Below, piece after piece: positions 7,897-17,168 of a DNA stretch of 64,000 nt. This DNA comes from Polyangium jinanense (lineage in GTDB: Bacteria > Myxococcota > Polyangia > Polyangiales > Polyangiaceae). Each line of letters begins with the position of its first letter. The stretch's first letter is position 1. The notes beneath the pieces were generated by a model. It searched no databases. It saw nothing but the letters and a program-made list of their open reading frames with translations, and was not told the DNA's origin. The stretch is taken from positions 85,444 to 149,443 of the forward strand of contig NZ_JAGTJJ010000028.1 in the NCBI RefSeq assembly GCF_028435365.1. Direction: 5' to 3'. The position numbers and the translations under genes were made by a program.

Positions 7897-9525
7897 ATGC
7901 TCATGCGGAAATCGTCCAAGGTAACGCACAAGCTCCTCACGCTCGCTTCCGTCGCGCTTTTTGCCTTCGTGGCGAGCGTCTCCGGCTGCGGCGACGACGA
8001 GAACAGGAACGACGGTTGCGACCCCACGAAGGGTGACCGCTGCTCCTGCGACATCGCCAATGCAGCGAGCTGCCCGGGAGGTTTCCTCTGTCGCCCTTCG
8101 GGGGACGGCAACGTCTGCGAGCCCGAAGGGACTGCGGGGCGCATTCCGAGCTGCCTGGATCCCAAGGGGCTCGACGTGTTCGCCGCAGAGGCCGATGGCG
8201 CCCTCAGCGTAAGCTGGAAGGTGAACGGCATGATCGACTCCTCGGGCGGCTTCGAGGTGCGATATGGGCCCGGGCCGGCCACGCTCGATCAGAAGATCAC
8301 GGTCGGTCCCGAGGCGCGCCGCGCCACGCTCGCGCCGCTGGACAACGGCAAGGGTACCTTCGTCGTCGTGGCCCCGCTCGGCGCGAATGGGATGTCGAGC
8401 TTCGTCTCGTGCCAGGTCGCGGGCATCCCGCACGTGCTCGCGTTCGGTGGAGACGTCATCGTCAATGCGGCCATGGACGGTGATCAAGCGGATCCCGACC
8501 TCGCCTCGAACATCACGGGCACGCGGCTCTACCTCGCGATGGAGGACGGCGCAGCCGTGACGCTCTCGATTTCGAGCGATTTCGGCGATACCTGGCCGAC
8601 AGCGGCGCGCGTCACGATGAGCGGGCAAAACCCCGCCATCGTGGTCCGTAACGCGGTCGTCGACGAAGCCGGGATGCTCGTCCTGCCCGAGGTCCTGTTC
8701 CTGACGTGGGAGGAGGGTGGCAACGTCCTGTTTGCCGCGTTCGACCCCGCTGCGGGCACGTTCTCCACGCCAGTGACGATCGGGAAAGGCACGAACCCCG
8801 ATATCGCGCTCGGGATCGACGGCATTCACGTGGCGTTCGTCGACGGCACCACGATCCAGCAGGCTGCCTCGACGGACGGCGGCAAGACCTTCGGCGCGCC
8901 CGTCGCGGTGAGCGGCTCGCTCAACAATTCCAAGGCGCCGAGCGTCGGTGTTCATCCGACGACCGGCGACGTACTCGTGGCCTGGGATGCGCTCGAAGGA
9001 GGCGGCGACAGCAATATCTATTCGGCCGCCTCCACCGACGGGGGCAAGACATTCGGGGCGCCCGTGCGCATCGATGACGACATGCAGGGGCAAAACCAGC
9101 TCAACGTTTCCGTGGCCGTCGATCCGCAGACCGGCGAGTATTTCGCCACGTGGGAGGACCGCCGTGGCGGCGCGAACGTCTTCTTCGCGACGTCGAAGGA
9201 CGGGGGAATGACGTGGTCCCCCAACATCGACGTGGGCGCGGGGCTCGGCGGCGATCAGTTCCACCCGCAGGCGGTCGTGGACGTGGCGGGCAATGTGTAC
9301 GTCGCGTTCTTCGATACGACCGACGGGCAGAGGACCGTTTTCTCGCGCTTCAACGAGGATGGCACGTTCGATCCGCCGCTCGCGCCGAGCACCGTCGCCG
9401 GCAAGGAGGGCGTCGTGGGCGACTATCCTTCGGTCGCGACGGACGTTTTTGGTACCGTATACGTCGCGTGGGAGGAGAACCGCGGCGGACCGGATCTCGA
9501 GGTCTTTTTCGCCCGCGCCGATTGA
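7897..9525 (+). CDS. BNR/Asp-box sialidase-fold lipoprotein
   Basis: A 542-residue lipoprotein (Cys 31; ATG at 7897, with an alternative ATG two codons later). After a Cys-rich N-terminal segment and a fibronectin-like stretch (about 90-180), the rest shows repeated beta-propeller blades. Several Asp-boxes (S-x-D-G-G-x-T-F/W) are present, for example STDGGKTFGAPV twice and SKDGGMTWSP. The fold resembles sialidase or VPS10-type propellers. I see no sialidase Arg triad with confidence, so enzyme activity should not be assumed. It is probably an extracellular binding protein in the same lipoprotein operon. Confidence 0.75.
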   Translation: MLMRKSSKVTHKLLTLASVALFAFVASVSGCGDDENRNDGCDPTKGDRCSCDIANAASCPGGFLCRPSGDGNVCEPEGTAGRIPSCLDPKGLDVFAAEADGALSVSWKVNGMIDSSGGFEVRYGPGPATLDQKITVGPEARRATLAPLDNGKGTFVVVAPLGANGMSSFVSCQVAGIPHVLAFGGDVIVNAAMDGDQADPDLASNITGTRLYLAMEDGAAVTLSISSDFGDTWPTAARVTMSGQNPAIVVRNAVVDEAGMLVLPEVLFLTWEEGGNVLFAAFDPAAGTFSTPVTIGKGTNPDIALGIDGIHVAFVDGTTIQQAASTDGGKTFGAPVAVSGSLNNSKAPSVGVHPTTGDVLVAWDALEGGGDSNIYSAASTDGGKTFGAPVRIDDDMQGQNQLNVSVAVDPQTGEYFATWEDRRGGANVFFATSKDGGMTWSPNIDVGAGLGGDQFHPQAVVDVAGNVYVAFFDTTDGQRTVFSRFNEDGTFDPPLAPSTVAGKEGVVGDYPSVATDVFGTVYVAWEENRGGPDLEVFFARAD

Positions 9526-9654
9526 CCTCGGGCGTTCCCTGCCGCTCGTGCGGATCTCGCTACATCACCGGCATGGGCACGAGCCGCCAAGGCGGATTTG
9601 GTGACCTACTTCGACGATCTGCACGTCGCATCGCTGTGAAAGGGGTTGGGTACC

Positions 9655-10626
9655 ATGATGAAAAAGGTTGTCATCGGAATGGCTCTGCTCTTGGCGTCCG
9701 CCTGTGATAAGGGCACGCCGCCTCCGTCCCCCGATACTCCGTCTTCCCCCACGGCCGGCTCCACAGCCCCCCCGCCGGCGCCCGCGGCGATGGATCCCGC
9801 AGCCGTGGAGGCGGCCACGGGCCTCAAGCCGGAGGTGACCGACGGCGTCGTCCGCGTCTCCTTCCCCCGCAACGAAGTCAAGGTGGAGGTGGACCGGTGG
9901 ACCATGCCGCCCTTCATGGGCCTCACGTCCTGGGCCGGCTTCACCCCGGGGAAGGCGCCCGGCGTCGAGGCGATGGTCATGGGCGATCTCGTGCTCTTCG
10001 AGGACGAAGTGAGCGACGCGATGAGCGCGGCTCTCGGCAGCGGGCTCCAAGTCACCGCGCTGCACAACCACTTCTTTTTCGACAAACCCAAGGTCTACTT
10101 CATGCACATCGAGGGCGAAGGCAGCGTGGACACCCTTGGCAAGGGCGTAAAGGGCGCGCTCGATGCCGCAAAGACGATTCGCGCGAAGTCTCCCGAGCCC
10201 GCTCCTGGATTCGCAGGCGCGCCGCTCCCGGCCACGAACTCCATCGACGGCGCCAAAGTGGAGGCTGTCTTCGGCGTGAAGGGCGCGGCGAAGGATGGGA
10301 TGTACAAGGTCACGATCGGGCGCCCGGCGACGAACGCTGCCTGCGGATGCCAGATCGGCAAGGCGATGGGCGTCAACACCTGGGCAGCTTTTGCGGGGGC
10401 CGACGACAATGCAGTCGTCGACGGCGACTTCGCCGTGACCGAGGACGAGCTACAGCCGGTGCTGAAATCGCTGCGAGGCGACGGGATCCACGTGGTCGCC
10501 ATCCATCACCACATGGTCGGCGAGCAGCCGCGGATCCTGTTCCTGCACTACTGGGGCCGCGGCACCGCCGCTGCCCTCGCGACGAGCGTGAAGAAGGCGT
10601 TGAACCTGACGAAAGCCGGGGGATGA
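9655..10626 (+). CDS. DUF1259 (LppY/LpqO-like) lipoprotein
   Basis: A 323-residue lipoprotein (lipobox ASAC, Cys 17), starting at the first of two ATG codons after an AAAGGGG site. Two homologous halves of about 130 residues are visible. Each contains the DUF1259 signature: a core ending in VTALHNHFFFDKPKVYFMH in the first and VVAIHHHMVGEQPRILFLH in the second. The HNH/HHH clusters suggest metal binding, but the family's biochemical role is not established. This is the last gene of the plus-strand lipoprotein cluster, after a 129-base gap. Confidence 0.85.
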   Translation: MMKKVVIGMALLLASACDKGTPPPSPDTPSSPTAGSTAPPPAPAAMDPAAVEAATGLKPEVTDGVVRVSFPRNEVKVEVDRWTMPPFMGLTSWAGFTPGKAPGVEAMVMGDLVLFEDEVSDAMSAALGSGLQVTALHNHFFFDKPKVYFMHIEGEGSVDTLGKGVKGALDAAKTIRAKSPEPAPGFAGAPLPATNSIDGAKVEAVFGVKGAAKDGMYKVTIGRPATNAACGCQIGKAMGVNTWAAFAGADDNAVVDGDFAVTEDELQPVLKSLRGDGIHVVAIHHHMVGEQPRILFLHYWGRGTAAALATSVKKALNLTKAGG

Positions 10627-10643
10627 GCGCACCTGCGGTTGCT

Positions 10644-10661
10644 GGCGCAGGGGTCTGCGCC
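10644..10661. terminator. Hairpin between convergent genes
   Basis: GGCGCAG and CTGCGCC form a perfect 7-bp stem around a GGGT loop in the 35-base gap between two converging genes. There is no T-tract, so it can only be called a possible bidirectional transcription barrier. Confidence 0.35.
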
Positions 10662-11546
10662 TCAGCCGGGCGGCGGCTGGCGATCGAAGGAGCGCAGCTT
10701 CCTGTTCTCGAACTTCGTGCTGTCGGCGAACGTCACCGTCGGCACCGTGCCCGCCACGATCTTGGCCTCGGGCGGGACCTTGAAGTCCTCGACCTCGAGC
10801 GTGAAGTCTCGGGTTTCGCCCGGCTTGAGGCCCACATCGTCGAGGCCCGCCGATATCGTGTCGAGTTTGCGCTTATTCTTGTCGTCCCAGTAATAGAGCA
10901 TCACCTCGCACCGCTTCACCTCTTTATCGGACTCGTTCTTGAGCCGCACCTTGAACGAATCGAGGGCGTAGACGTCGACCGTGACCTTTTCGCCCGCGTG
11001 CGCTTTGAGCTCGTCCGCGGGCACGCCGCCCTTGGGGCGCGAGGGCGAGTTGGGGACGAGGTCGTCGTTGTACCAGTTCGAGCCGTCGTCGAAGTCGATG
11101 CGCGAGAGCTCGACCTCGTAGGTCGTGGCCTCCTTGTTGATCTCCTTCTTCTTGCGGCCGAGCGGCACCTCGGCCGTATCGCCGTCCTTCAGGTCCCTGA
11201 TGATCGAGTGCGGATAGCGGTCGAGGTACTTGCCATCCTTGTCGTAGTAGAAGATCCAGGTCTGGGCGCTCTTCATCCGCTTGCCGGACTTGTTCGTGAT
11301 CGCGAAAACGGGCATGGCGTCGTCGCCGGTTCCCTCCATCTTCACGAACTTCGTCTCGACCTTGCGGCCGGCTTCGTCATTGATGGGATCCTTCTTGTGC
11401 ACGAACTTCGGCGTCCCTGTCGGCCCCGCCGTCTTCGTGCTCGGCGCCGCCGCCGAGTTGCTCGCGGCCGTGTCCCCCGCAGTCTTTTCTCCCTGACAGG
11501 CAACAAGCGACAGCCCGAGCCCGAGAATTCCGATCATCCGCTGCAT
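10662..11546 (-). CDS. Lipoprotein of unknown function
   Basis: A 294-residue lipoprotein (lipobox LVAC, Cys 17) preceded by GGAGG at the right distance. The mature protein has two similar halves. Each reads like a beta-sandwich domain for protein-protein contact: KSGKRMKSAQTWIFYYDKDGK in the first, then KEVKRCEVMLYYWDDKNKRK in the second. Both continue into a conserved pattern of polar strands. This internal duplication is visible directly. No enzyme motif is present and the family is unknown to me. It is transcribed alone and convergent with the DUF1259 gene. Confidence 0.75.
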   Translation of the reverse strand: MQRMIGILGLGLSLVACQGEKTAGDTAASNSAAAPSTKTAGPTGTPKFVHKKDPINDEAGRKVETKFVKMEGTGDDAMPVFAITNKSGKRMKSAQTWIFYYDKDGKYLDRYPHSIIRDLKDGDTAEVPLGRKKKEINKEATTYEVELSRIDFDDGSNWYNDDLVPNSPSRPKGGVPADELKAHAGEKVTVDVYALDSFKVRLKNESDKEVKRCEVMLYYWDDKNKRKLDTISAGLDDVGLKPGETRDFTLEVEDFKVPPEAKIVAGTVPTVTFADSTKFENRKLRSFDRQPPPG

Positions 11547-11635
11547 GAAACCTCCGTGCGCGCCCGAACCGAGCGGGCGGACGGCTCATACACCGGATTC
11601 CCGAGGTCCGGCAAGCTCACGACAGACGCGCAAGA

Positions 11636-12553
11636 TCAGCCGTGTTTCCGCGTCTTGGAAGGACTCGTCGCGTAGCGAACGTGGCTCACCAGCGCGCGGA
11701 GCTTGGGCGCCAGGTTTCTTCGATCAGGAAAGTACAGGTAGAACCCGGCAAACGGCGGGCAGTAGCGTTCCAGGAGCGGCACCAGTTCGCCGCGCTGGAG
11801 ATAGGGCCGAAACGTCTCCTCCATGCCGAACGTGAGCCCACCGCCGGCAACTGCCGTGCGAACCATCACCCACATATCGTTCGTCGTGATGCGCGGATGC
11901 ACCGCCACGTCGAATTCCCGCCCATCTTCTTCGAACTCCCAGCGATAAGGCTCGGCGCGCGGCGAGGGGCGCCAGCCAATGCAGCAGTGCCGAGACAACT
12001 CCGTCGGATGTTTCGGCGCGCGATGGCGTGCGAGGTAGGAGGGCGCGCCCACGACGAGCTGGCGCTGATGGGCTGAAACCGGCACGGCGACCATGTCCTG
12101 CTCGATGACTTCTCCGAGGCGAACGCCTGCGTCGTAGCCCTCCGCCACGATGTCGAACTCTTCATCCGTGATGGTGATGTCGAGCTGAATGCCGGGATGG
12201 CTCTCGACGAAGCTCGCAAGCAGGGCACCCGAGATGAAGCGCTCTGCGATAGAGGACACCGCAAGCCGCAGAAGGCCCGAAGGGGCAGCGTCGCGATCGC
12301 GCGTGGCATCGAGCGCAAGGCCGACTTCGCTGACTGCGGGCGCGACCCGCCGGTAGAGCTCTTCGCCGGCCTCCGTAAGGCTCACGCTGCGCGTCGTGCG
12401 CTGGACCAATGCGATACCGAGGCGGTCTTCCATCCGCCGGATCGCCTGGCTGACGGCGGAGCGGGTGACGCCAAGGTGCCGAGAGGCCGTGGTGAAGCTC
12501 TTCGCCTCGGCAACCGCCAGGAACACCGCGACACCATTCAGATCGACTGCCAT
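11636..12553 (-). CDS. LysR-family transcriptional regulator
   Basis: A 305-residue LysR-type regulator. The N-terminal winged helix-turn-helix (about residues 5-65) includes the typical SFTTASRHLGVTRSAVSQAIR recognition stretch. The substrate-binding domain occupies about 90-295. It is closest in style to the single-domain regulators that sit opposite oxidoreductase genes. It is divergent from the aldo-keto reductase at 12669, and a 10-bp inverted repeat lies in the shared promoter region. It therefore probably controls that gene and itself. The effector is unknown. Confidence 0.9.
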   Translation of the reverse strand: MAVDLNGVAVFLAVAEAKSFTTASRHLGVTRSAVSQAIRRMEDRLGIALVQRTTRSVSLTEAGEELYRRVAPAVSEVGLALDATRDRDAAPSGLLRLAVSSIAERFISGALLASFVESHPGIQLDITITDEEFDIVAEGYDAGVRLGEVIEQDMVAVPVSAHQRQLVVGAPSYLARHRAPKHPTELSRHCCIGWRPSPRAEPYRWEFEEDGREFDVAVHPRITTNDMWVMVRTAVAGGGLTFGMEETFRPYLQRGELVPLLERYCPPFAGFYLYFPDRRNLAPKLRALVSHVRYATSPSKTRKHG

Positions 12554-12562
12554 TGGTTAGAG

Positions 12563-12596
12563 GAACTTACCGAGGCGTCCAGAACGCGGCAAGTTC
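12563..12596. promoter_or_regulatory. Inverted repeat, candidate LysR operator
   Basis: GAACTTACCG (12563-12572) and CGGCAAGTTC (12587-12596) form a 10-bp inverted repeat with one mismatch and a 14-base spacer. It begins 9 bases upstream of the LysR start codon. It lies in the 115-base region shared with the divergent aldo-keto reductase, the usual place for a LysR binding site. Confidence 0.45.
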
Positions 12597-12668
12597 TCTT
12601 TCCGGCGCGCGCGGCCTAGCTTGTTCGCACACAGGGCGGGATGACCCCGCTCATCGGAGGACCACACG

Positions 12669-13730
12669 ATGACTTCACTCGACCAATACCGCCTGCTGGG
12701 CCGCTCCGGGTTGCGCGTCTCACCGCTCGCATTGGGCACCATGACGTTCGGTCAGGACTGGGGCTGGGGCGCGGACGCGACAGAGTCGCGCCGCATCTTC
12801 GACCTCTACATCGACCGCGGGGGCAACTTCGTGGACACCGCCGTCAACTACACGGACGGCGCCTCCGAGCGTCTGCTCGGCGAGTTTCTGCGCGACAAGC
12901 GCGAGCGCGTGGTGCTCGCCACCAAGTTCACGATGGCGCGCGAACCGGGCAACCCCAATTCGGGCGGCAACCATCGGCTCAACATGCAGCGCTCGGTGGA
13001 GCAGAGCCTGCGACAGCTCGGCACCGACCGCATCGATCTCTTCTATTTGCATACCTGGGACTCCACCACCCAGCCGGAAGAGGTGATGCGCGGACTCGAC
13101 GATCTCGTGCGGGCGGGCAAGATCGTCTACGCCGGCATCTGCAACACGCCCGCCTGGCGCATCGCGCAGATGCAGACGCTCGCGGAGCTGTTCGGCTGGG
13201 CGCCCTTCGTCGCGCTCCAGATCGAATACAGCCTCGTCGAGCGCACGGTGGAGCACGAGCTCATTCCGATGGCCGCGGCGCTGGGCATGGGCGTGCTGCC
13301 CTGGTCGCCGCTTGGCGGTGGCGTGCTCACGGGCAAGTACACGCGTGCGGACGTCGCGGACTCGCGCGAAGCGGGGGTGGCGGCGACGCGTAAAGGCGTC
13401 ATGGCTTCCTCGGGTCAACTGAGCTCGCGCGCGCTGGGCATCGCCGACGTCGTGCGCTCGGTGGCGCAGGAGATCCGCGCAACAGCTTCGCAGGTGGCGC
13501 TCGCGTGGACGCTCTCGAACCCGGCGGTGACCGCGCCGGTGATGGGTGCGCGCACGCTCGCGCAGGCGGAGGACAACCTTGGCGCGCTCGGCGTGGTGCT
13601 CTCCGACGAGCAGCGCGCGCGGCTCGACGCGGCGAGCGCACCCGAGCCTATCTTTCCGGCCCGTTTCGTCAGGCGGCCGCTGGTCCAGCAGCTCATCTTC
13701 GGCGGTTCGAACGTCGCGCGCCGCATCTGA
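12669..13730 (+). CDS. Aldo/keto reductase
   Basis: A 353-residue NADPH-dependent oxidoreductase of the aldo/keto reductase superfamily, likely cytoplasmic. The catalytic tetrad is in place: Asp56, Tyr61, Lys86 and His128 in a (beta/alpha)8 barrel. Length and the N-terminal YRLLGRSGLRVSPLALGTM motif fit the YajO/YghZ-like branch. A GGAGGA site precedes the ATG. It is paired with the divergent LysR regulator. The substrate cannot be told; a small aldehyde or ketone is likely. Confidence 0.9.
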   Translation: MTSLDQYRLLGRSGLRVSPLALGTMTFGQDWGWGADATESRRIFDLYIDRGGNFVDTAVNYTDGASERLLGEFLRDKRERVVLATKFTMAREPGNPNSGGNHRLNMQRSVEQSLRQLGTDRIDLFYLHTWDSTTQPEEVMRGLDDLVRAGKIVYAGICNTPAWRIAQMQTLAELFGWAPFVALQIEYSLVERTVEHELIPMAAALGMGVLPWSPLGGGVLTGKYTRADVADSREAGVAATRKGVMASSGQLSSRALGIADVVRSVAQEIRATASQVALAWTLSNPAVTAPVMGARTLAQAEDNLGALGVVLSDEQRARLDAASAPEPIFPARFVRRPLVQQLIFGGSNVARRI

Positions 13731-13747
13731 TACGACACATCCTGGAA

Positions 13748-14060
13748 CCGTTTCGCTGGGGCGTTGCCCCAGGCCCCACCGGGGCTGTCCGCCCCTGGAC
13801 CCGGACCAGCGCAAGCGCTGGACCCGGGGTCGATGAACTGCGCGATGCGCAGTTCATCGAACGGGCCGAGGCAAGGTCAGCTACGACCCTGCCAACCAAG
13901 ACAGCCGCGCTGCCCTTTCGATGGGTGATGGGGTCCAACCGGCCCGTTGGAAGAACTGCGCGGAGCGCAGTTCTTCCACCTTCGGTCCAGGCCGTGCCTG
14001 GTCCGGGTCGAGGGGCGGATAGCCCCCGCGGGGTCCGGGGCAGCGCCCCGGCGCGGCGGC
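13748..14060. repeat. Multi-hairpin inverted-arm element, copy 1
   Basis: A 313-bp intergenic element filling the gap between two convergent genes. The left arm carries hairpins CTGGGGC/GCCCCAG, GGGGC/GCCCC and CCAGCG/CGCTGG, then a 12-bp stem GATGAACTGCGC/GCGCAGTTCATC with a 3-base loop. The right arm is the same series in inverted order. It begins with GAAGAACTGCGC/GCGCAGTTCTTC and ends with CCGGGGC/GCCCCGG. An 80-base core separates the arms. Copy 1 is inverted relative to copies 2-4. Confidence 0.85.
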
Positions 14061-14076
14061 CTCGGGTGGGAGTTTT

Positions 14077-14880
14077 TCAGCCCTCGGCGGGTCCTGCCGG
14101 GGCTGGCTCGGGCTTCTTCTTGCTTCGGCCGCCTGCGCGGGAGCGGATCACGCTGTACAGGGAGGGGAAGGTCTTCTCCGGGGTCGGCTCGTGGCGCAGG
14201 AGCCATCGGCCCGTCGCGGCGACTTCCTCGTAGGTATCGAGCAAGACCGTGAAGGCGCGGGCGAGGTGCTCTCCGGCCACGCGCGCCTCGGGGCTGAGCC
14301 GAGCGCCGAGGCTCGCGAGGATCTCCTCGGCGGCCTTCACGGCGTCGTCGGCGTCGGTCGCGCGGAAGTGCTTCTTGTCGTCCTTGAGGGTGTCATAATG
14401 GTCTCGATACACGGTGGCATACCCGAGCAAATCGGCGGCGAGGTCGCGGTGGCCGGTGCCTGCGCGCAGCATGGCGAGGTAGGGGCCGACCTCGGGGTGG
14501 TCATTCAAATGATACTCGCAGAGGGCCTGCATGCGTGCCTCGATGCCGAGGGCCTTCTGCACGAGCTCGGCCGGGAGTTTTCCCTCGGTGGAGAGGGCGC
14601 GGGCCTTCTGGTCCTCCGTCGCGGCATACCAGCACGCCCAGGCGGCGGTGGGGAGCAGCTCGACGAGGGCGGCGTCGAACTCGCTCGGAGGCAGGCTCTT
14701 GTAGCGGGCCAAGAGCTTCGGCTCGCTCGCGCGCGCGGCGAGGCCGAGCGCGGCGACGGCGGCGAGGCCCGCGTCGGCATTGACGACGGCCAGGGATTCC
14801 ACGGGCATTGTCTTATAGTGAGGGAAGAGCACGTCGAAGGCTTGCTTGCCCTTGACGGGATCGAATTGGGGACTGGTCAT
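14077..14880 (-). CDS. Helical protein of unknown function, KKKPEP tail
   Basis: A 267-residue, Ala/Leu-rich, apparently all-helical cytoplasmic protein with no signal peptide or membrane segment. It ends in a low-complexity basic/proline tail (RSKKKPEPAPAGPAEG). I chose the ATG at 14880 (MTSPQFDP); an in-frame ATG lies at 14895. I do not recognise a family. The last roughly 85 bases of this gene, including the tail and stop, are found again at 17005-17092 without the rest of the gene. A paralogue was therefore probably lost there. Confidence 0.7.
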   Translation of the reverse strand: MTSPQFDPVKGKQAFDVLFPHYKTMPVESLAVVNADAGLAAVAALGLAARASEPKLLARYKSLPPSEFDAALVELLPTAAWACWYAATEDQKARALSTEGKLPAELVQKALGIEARMQALCEYHLNDHPEVGPYLAMLRAGTGHRDLAADLLGYATVYRDHYDTLKDDKKHFRATDADDAVKAAEEILASLGARLSPEARVAGEHLARAFTVLLDTYEEVAATGRWLLRHEPTPEKTFPSLYSVIRSRAGGRSKKKPEPAPAGPAEG

Positions 14881-15059
14881 GGCGCGGGATGGAATCATGG
14901 GGAGAGGCGCGCGGGCAAGTGTGGAGGGCATCGCGGAGGCGGAGCTCGCCTCCGCGGGGGGCTCTGCGTGGGGACGAGGGGGCTTGCCGGGGCCTCACGG
15001 CGGGAGGACGGCGGGAGGCGGTGGGTGGCCTTGTTCGCAGGAGGCGACAGGCCGGTCCG

Positions 15060-16651
15060 TCAGACGGGCACGATCCTCCACTTCTGGTTGTCACTACCGA
15101 GCCAATGATGTTGAATGATCTCGGCCCCATTTGCCGTGGTCCCACCGGCCACGTCCAGATTCTTCCCGCTGTGTTCCGCGGCGATTGCATAGAGCCCGCC
15201 ACCCAGGGGACCCAGACGGAACTTCTGGTTGTTGTTTCCGGTCAAGTTGTACTGGATGAGCGGAACCCCGGAGTCGCGAGAGCTGCTGGGGACGTCCAGG
15301 ACCTTCCCGCTGTGCACTGCGACGATCTTGAATAGCCCCCCGCCCAGCCACTCGAGGCGGAACTGCCGGTACGTGTTCCAGGTCGCGTCCCACTCCCATT
15401 GAAGGACCCGAGCGCCGTTCGCGGTTTCCGCGTTGTCGATGCAGATGAGCTTTCCGCTCCTCTGCGATACGAGCTTCACGAGCGTCCCCGTGGGGATCGT
15501 CTTGAACCTGAGGTAGAGATCCTGGATGCCCCCGCCGTGATCGGATTCGCCGTCGAAGCGGAAGCTGAGCTCTCGGTCGTCGAGCCCCAGGAGGGCAGCC
15601 CTGTCCCAGCCGAAGCGGAGACCTTTCACGAAATCGTCCTCGTTCTTGAAGAGGTCCAAGATCTCTGCCACGAGGCTGAGGGTGATGGAGCAGAGAGCAG
15701 CCCAGCCGGCGGCGTTGGTCTCGGGATCGCCCTGGAGCTCCTGGCAAGCCCTCAGGCAATGGTCGGCCGCCTTGCGCAGGTACTCCGACGTGTTGCCGAA
15801 GATCGTTCCGGAGTCTTCTTCCCAGCAATCGATGGTCATGGCGAGCGAATCGCTCACCCGTCCGATGAAGGCCAAATGGCCATAATCGAAGCGATCGTCC
15901 CAGTCCCCGTCGTCGCAGCTATCGAATACCCTGGACTGGAACGTACATGTATCTTCGTCGCTCCCGGCGCTGAAGCACCAGAAGATCTCGTCGGATGGGT
16001 CGGTAACGGTATCGCCCGACCTTTTGATGGTCCGAAACTTGAACGGCTGGATGATGAAAACCTCGCTCGGGCCGTCCGAGCTCTCGGCGGACGTCGGAGC
16101 GGGCTCCGGCTGCGGCGCGCTGCTCGTGAGGTAGACGAAGCTCGAGCCGTACTCTCTCGCGGCGGCGAGGAATGCCTCGTCCCTCTGATCGAGCTCCTGG
16201 TCCGGCGCGAGCTTGGCGATGTCCACGACGCGCACGTTCCCCTGGGCCTTCACCGCTTCGACCTGCGCGGGCAGAGCGTCGGCCAGGTCCCTCATGGTGA
16301 AGGGTTGGTCGATCGGCCGATCGGCGATCACGTCGGGCAAGATCTCCCTCGTGCGGGCGCCCTTGGTCTCGCGGTGCGCCTTGCCCCACGCCTTGATCTC
16401 CTCCTGGCTGATCCCTTGCTCGAGGGCATCGACGAGGGTTCGCTCGAGATCGCTGAGCTCGTGGCCCACCTCGAGGCGCGCCGCGGCATGAAGGGCCGCC
16501 CCGAAGAGGGGGTTGCCGCGCGGTTCTTCTGCATCCTCCGGGCCCCAAGGGAGTCGGCGCGCGCGCCCGACAGCTTCTCGCGAAGCTTGTTCGCGCGCTC
16601 GGTCGCTTTCTTGCTCAAAGGCCGCTCTTTTTTCGTCGTCGTCTCGGTCAT
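15060..16651 (-). CDS. Ricin-lectin domain protein, apparent frameshift near 5' end
   Basis: The long frame (to 16469, GTG) encodes 469 residues. An acidic, partly helical region is followed at about 340-469 by a ricin-type beta-trefoil lectin domain with QxW-like motifs (NNNQKFRL, SDNQKWRI), which suggests carbohydrate binding. A better start exists in another frame: ATG at 16651 behind GGAGGT, giving MTETTTKKERPLSKK and 35-37 plausible codons. The two frames join cleanly if one base is added to the four-C run at 16543-16546. The joined product would then read SLGGPEDAEEPRGNP into the main frame. The gene may be broken, mis-assembled, or use frameshifting. No signal peptide is evident. Confidence 0.65.
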
Positions 16652-16823
16652 GAGGTACCTCCGGTGCAGGGTGAGGGAAGCGTTCGGGGAGCCCTCTCTG
16701 GCCCCGCGCGACACACAGTAGCCGGAGGCGGGGCGCGTCCCGGTATGGGACTTTGGTCCCATGCTGCGGTCGTCGACCCAGACCCTGAGGGGTTTCTCAG
16801 CCTCCGGAAGCCGTCCGCAGCCC

Positions 16824-17004
16824 GTCCGGGGGGGTTTTTCAGCCCTCCGGCGCCTGCTGCCGGGCTGGGAAGGGGGGTTTGGGAGCCCTGAGACGCCTGT
16901 CGACAGCCCGTCCGGGGGGGTTTTTCAGCCCTCCGGCGCCTGTTCACGGGGCGGGGAGGGGGGTTTGGGAGCCCCGAGGCGCCTGTCGACGGCCTGCCGG
17001 GGGG
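16824..17004. repeat. 86-bp tandem repeats with G-run/T-run core
   Basis: Two full 86-bp units start at 16824 and 16910, and a partial third starts at 16996. A degenerate earlier piece lies from about 16788. Each unit begins with a run of six to eight G followed by TTTTTCAGCC. On the minus strand this reads as the end of a coding tail (APEG-stop) followed by AAAAACCCCCC. It resembles the 3' end of the gene at 14077. The stretch 16652-17168 contains no convincing gene; outside the repeats I see nothing in it. Confidence 0.75.
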
Positions 17005-17092
17005 GGTTTTTCAGCCTCCGGCGGGTCCTGCCGGGGGCGGCTCGGGCTTCTTCTTGCCTCGGCCGCCTGCGCGGGAGCGGATCACGCTGTGC
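17005..17092 (-). pseudogene. Remnant of the 3' end of a KKKPEP-tail gene
   Basis: The minus strand encodes HSVIRSRAGGRGKKKPEPPP and the stop. It matches the last roughly 28 codons of the gene at 14077-14880 almost base for base. Upstream of 17092 the similarity ends abruptly and no matching body is present. This is a decayed or partly duplicated gene end, probably linked to the adjacent tandem repeats. Confidence 0.65.
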
Positions 17093-17168
17093 GTCACCCA
17101 CCCAACAAGCCGCTGCTGTCGACGCGCACGGATTGAATCTTCGTCTGAAATCCACGTCAGGGGACGAC

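Noticed and set aside
13748..14060. Reading the multi-hairpin elements as simple transcription terminators
   Set aside because: Copies 3 to 5 are in divergent, same-strand and upstream positions, and no T-tracts follow the stems.
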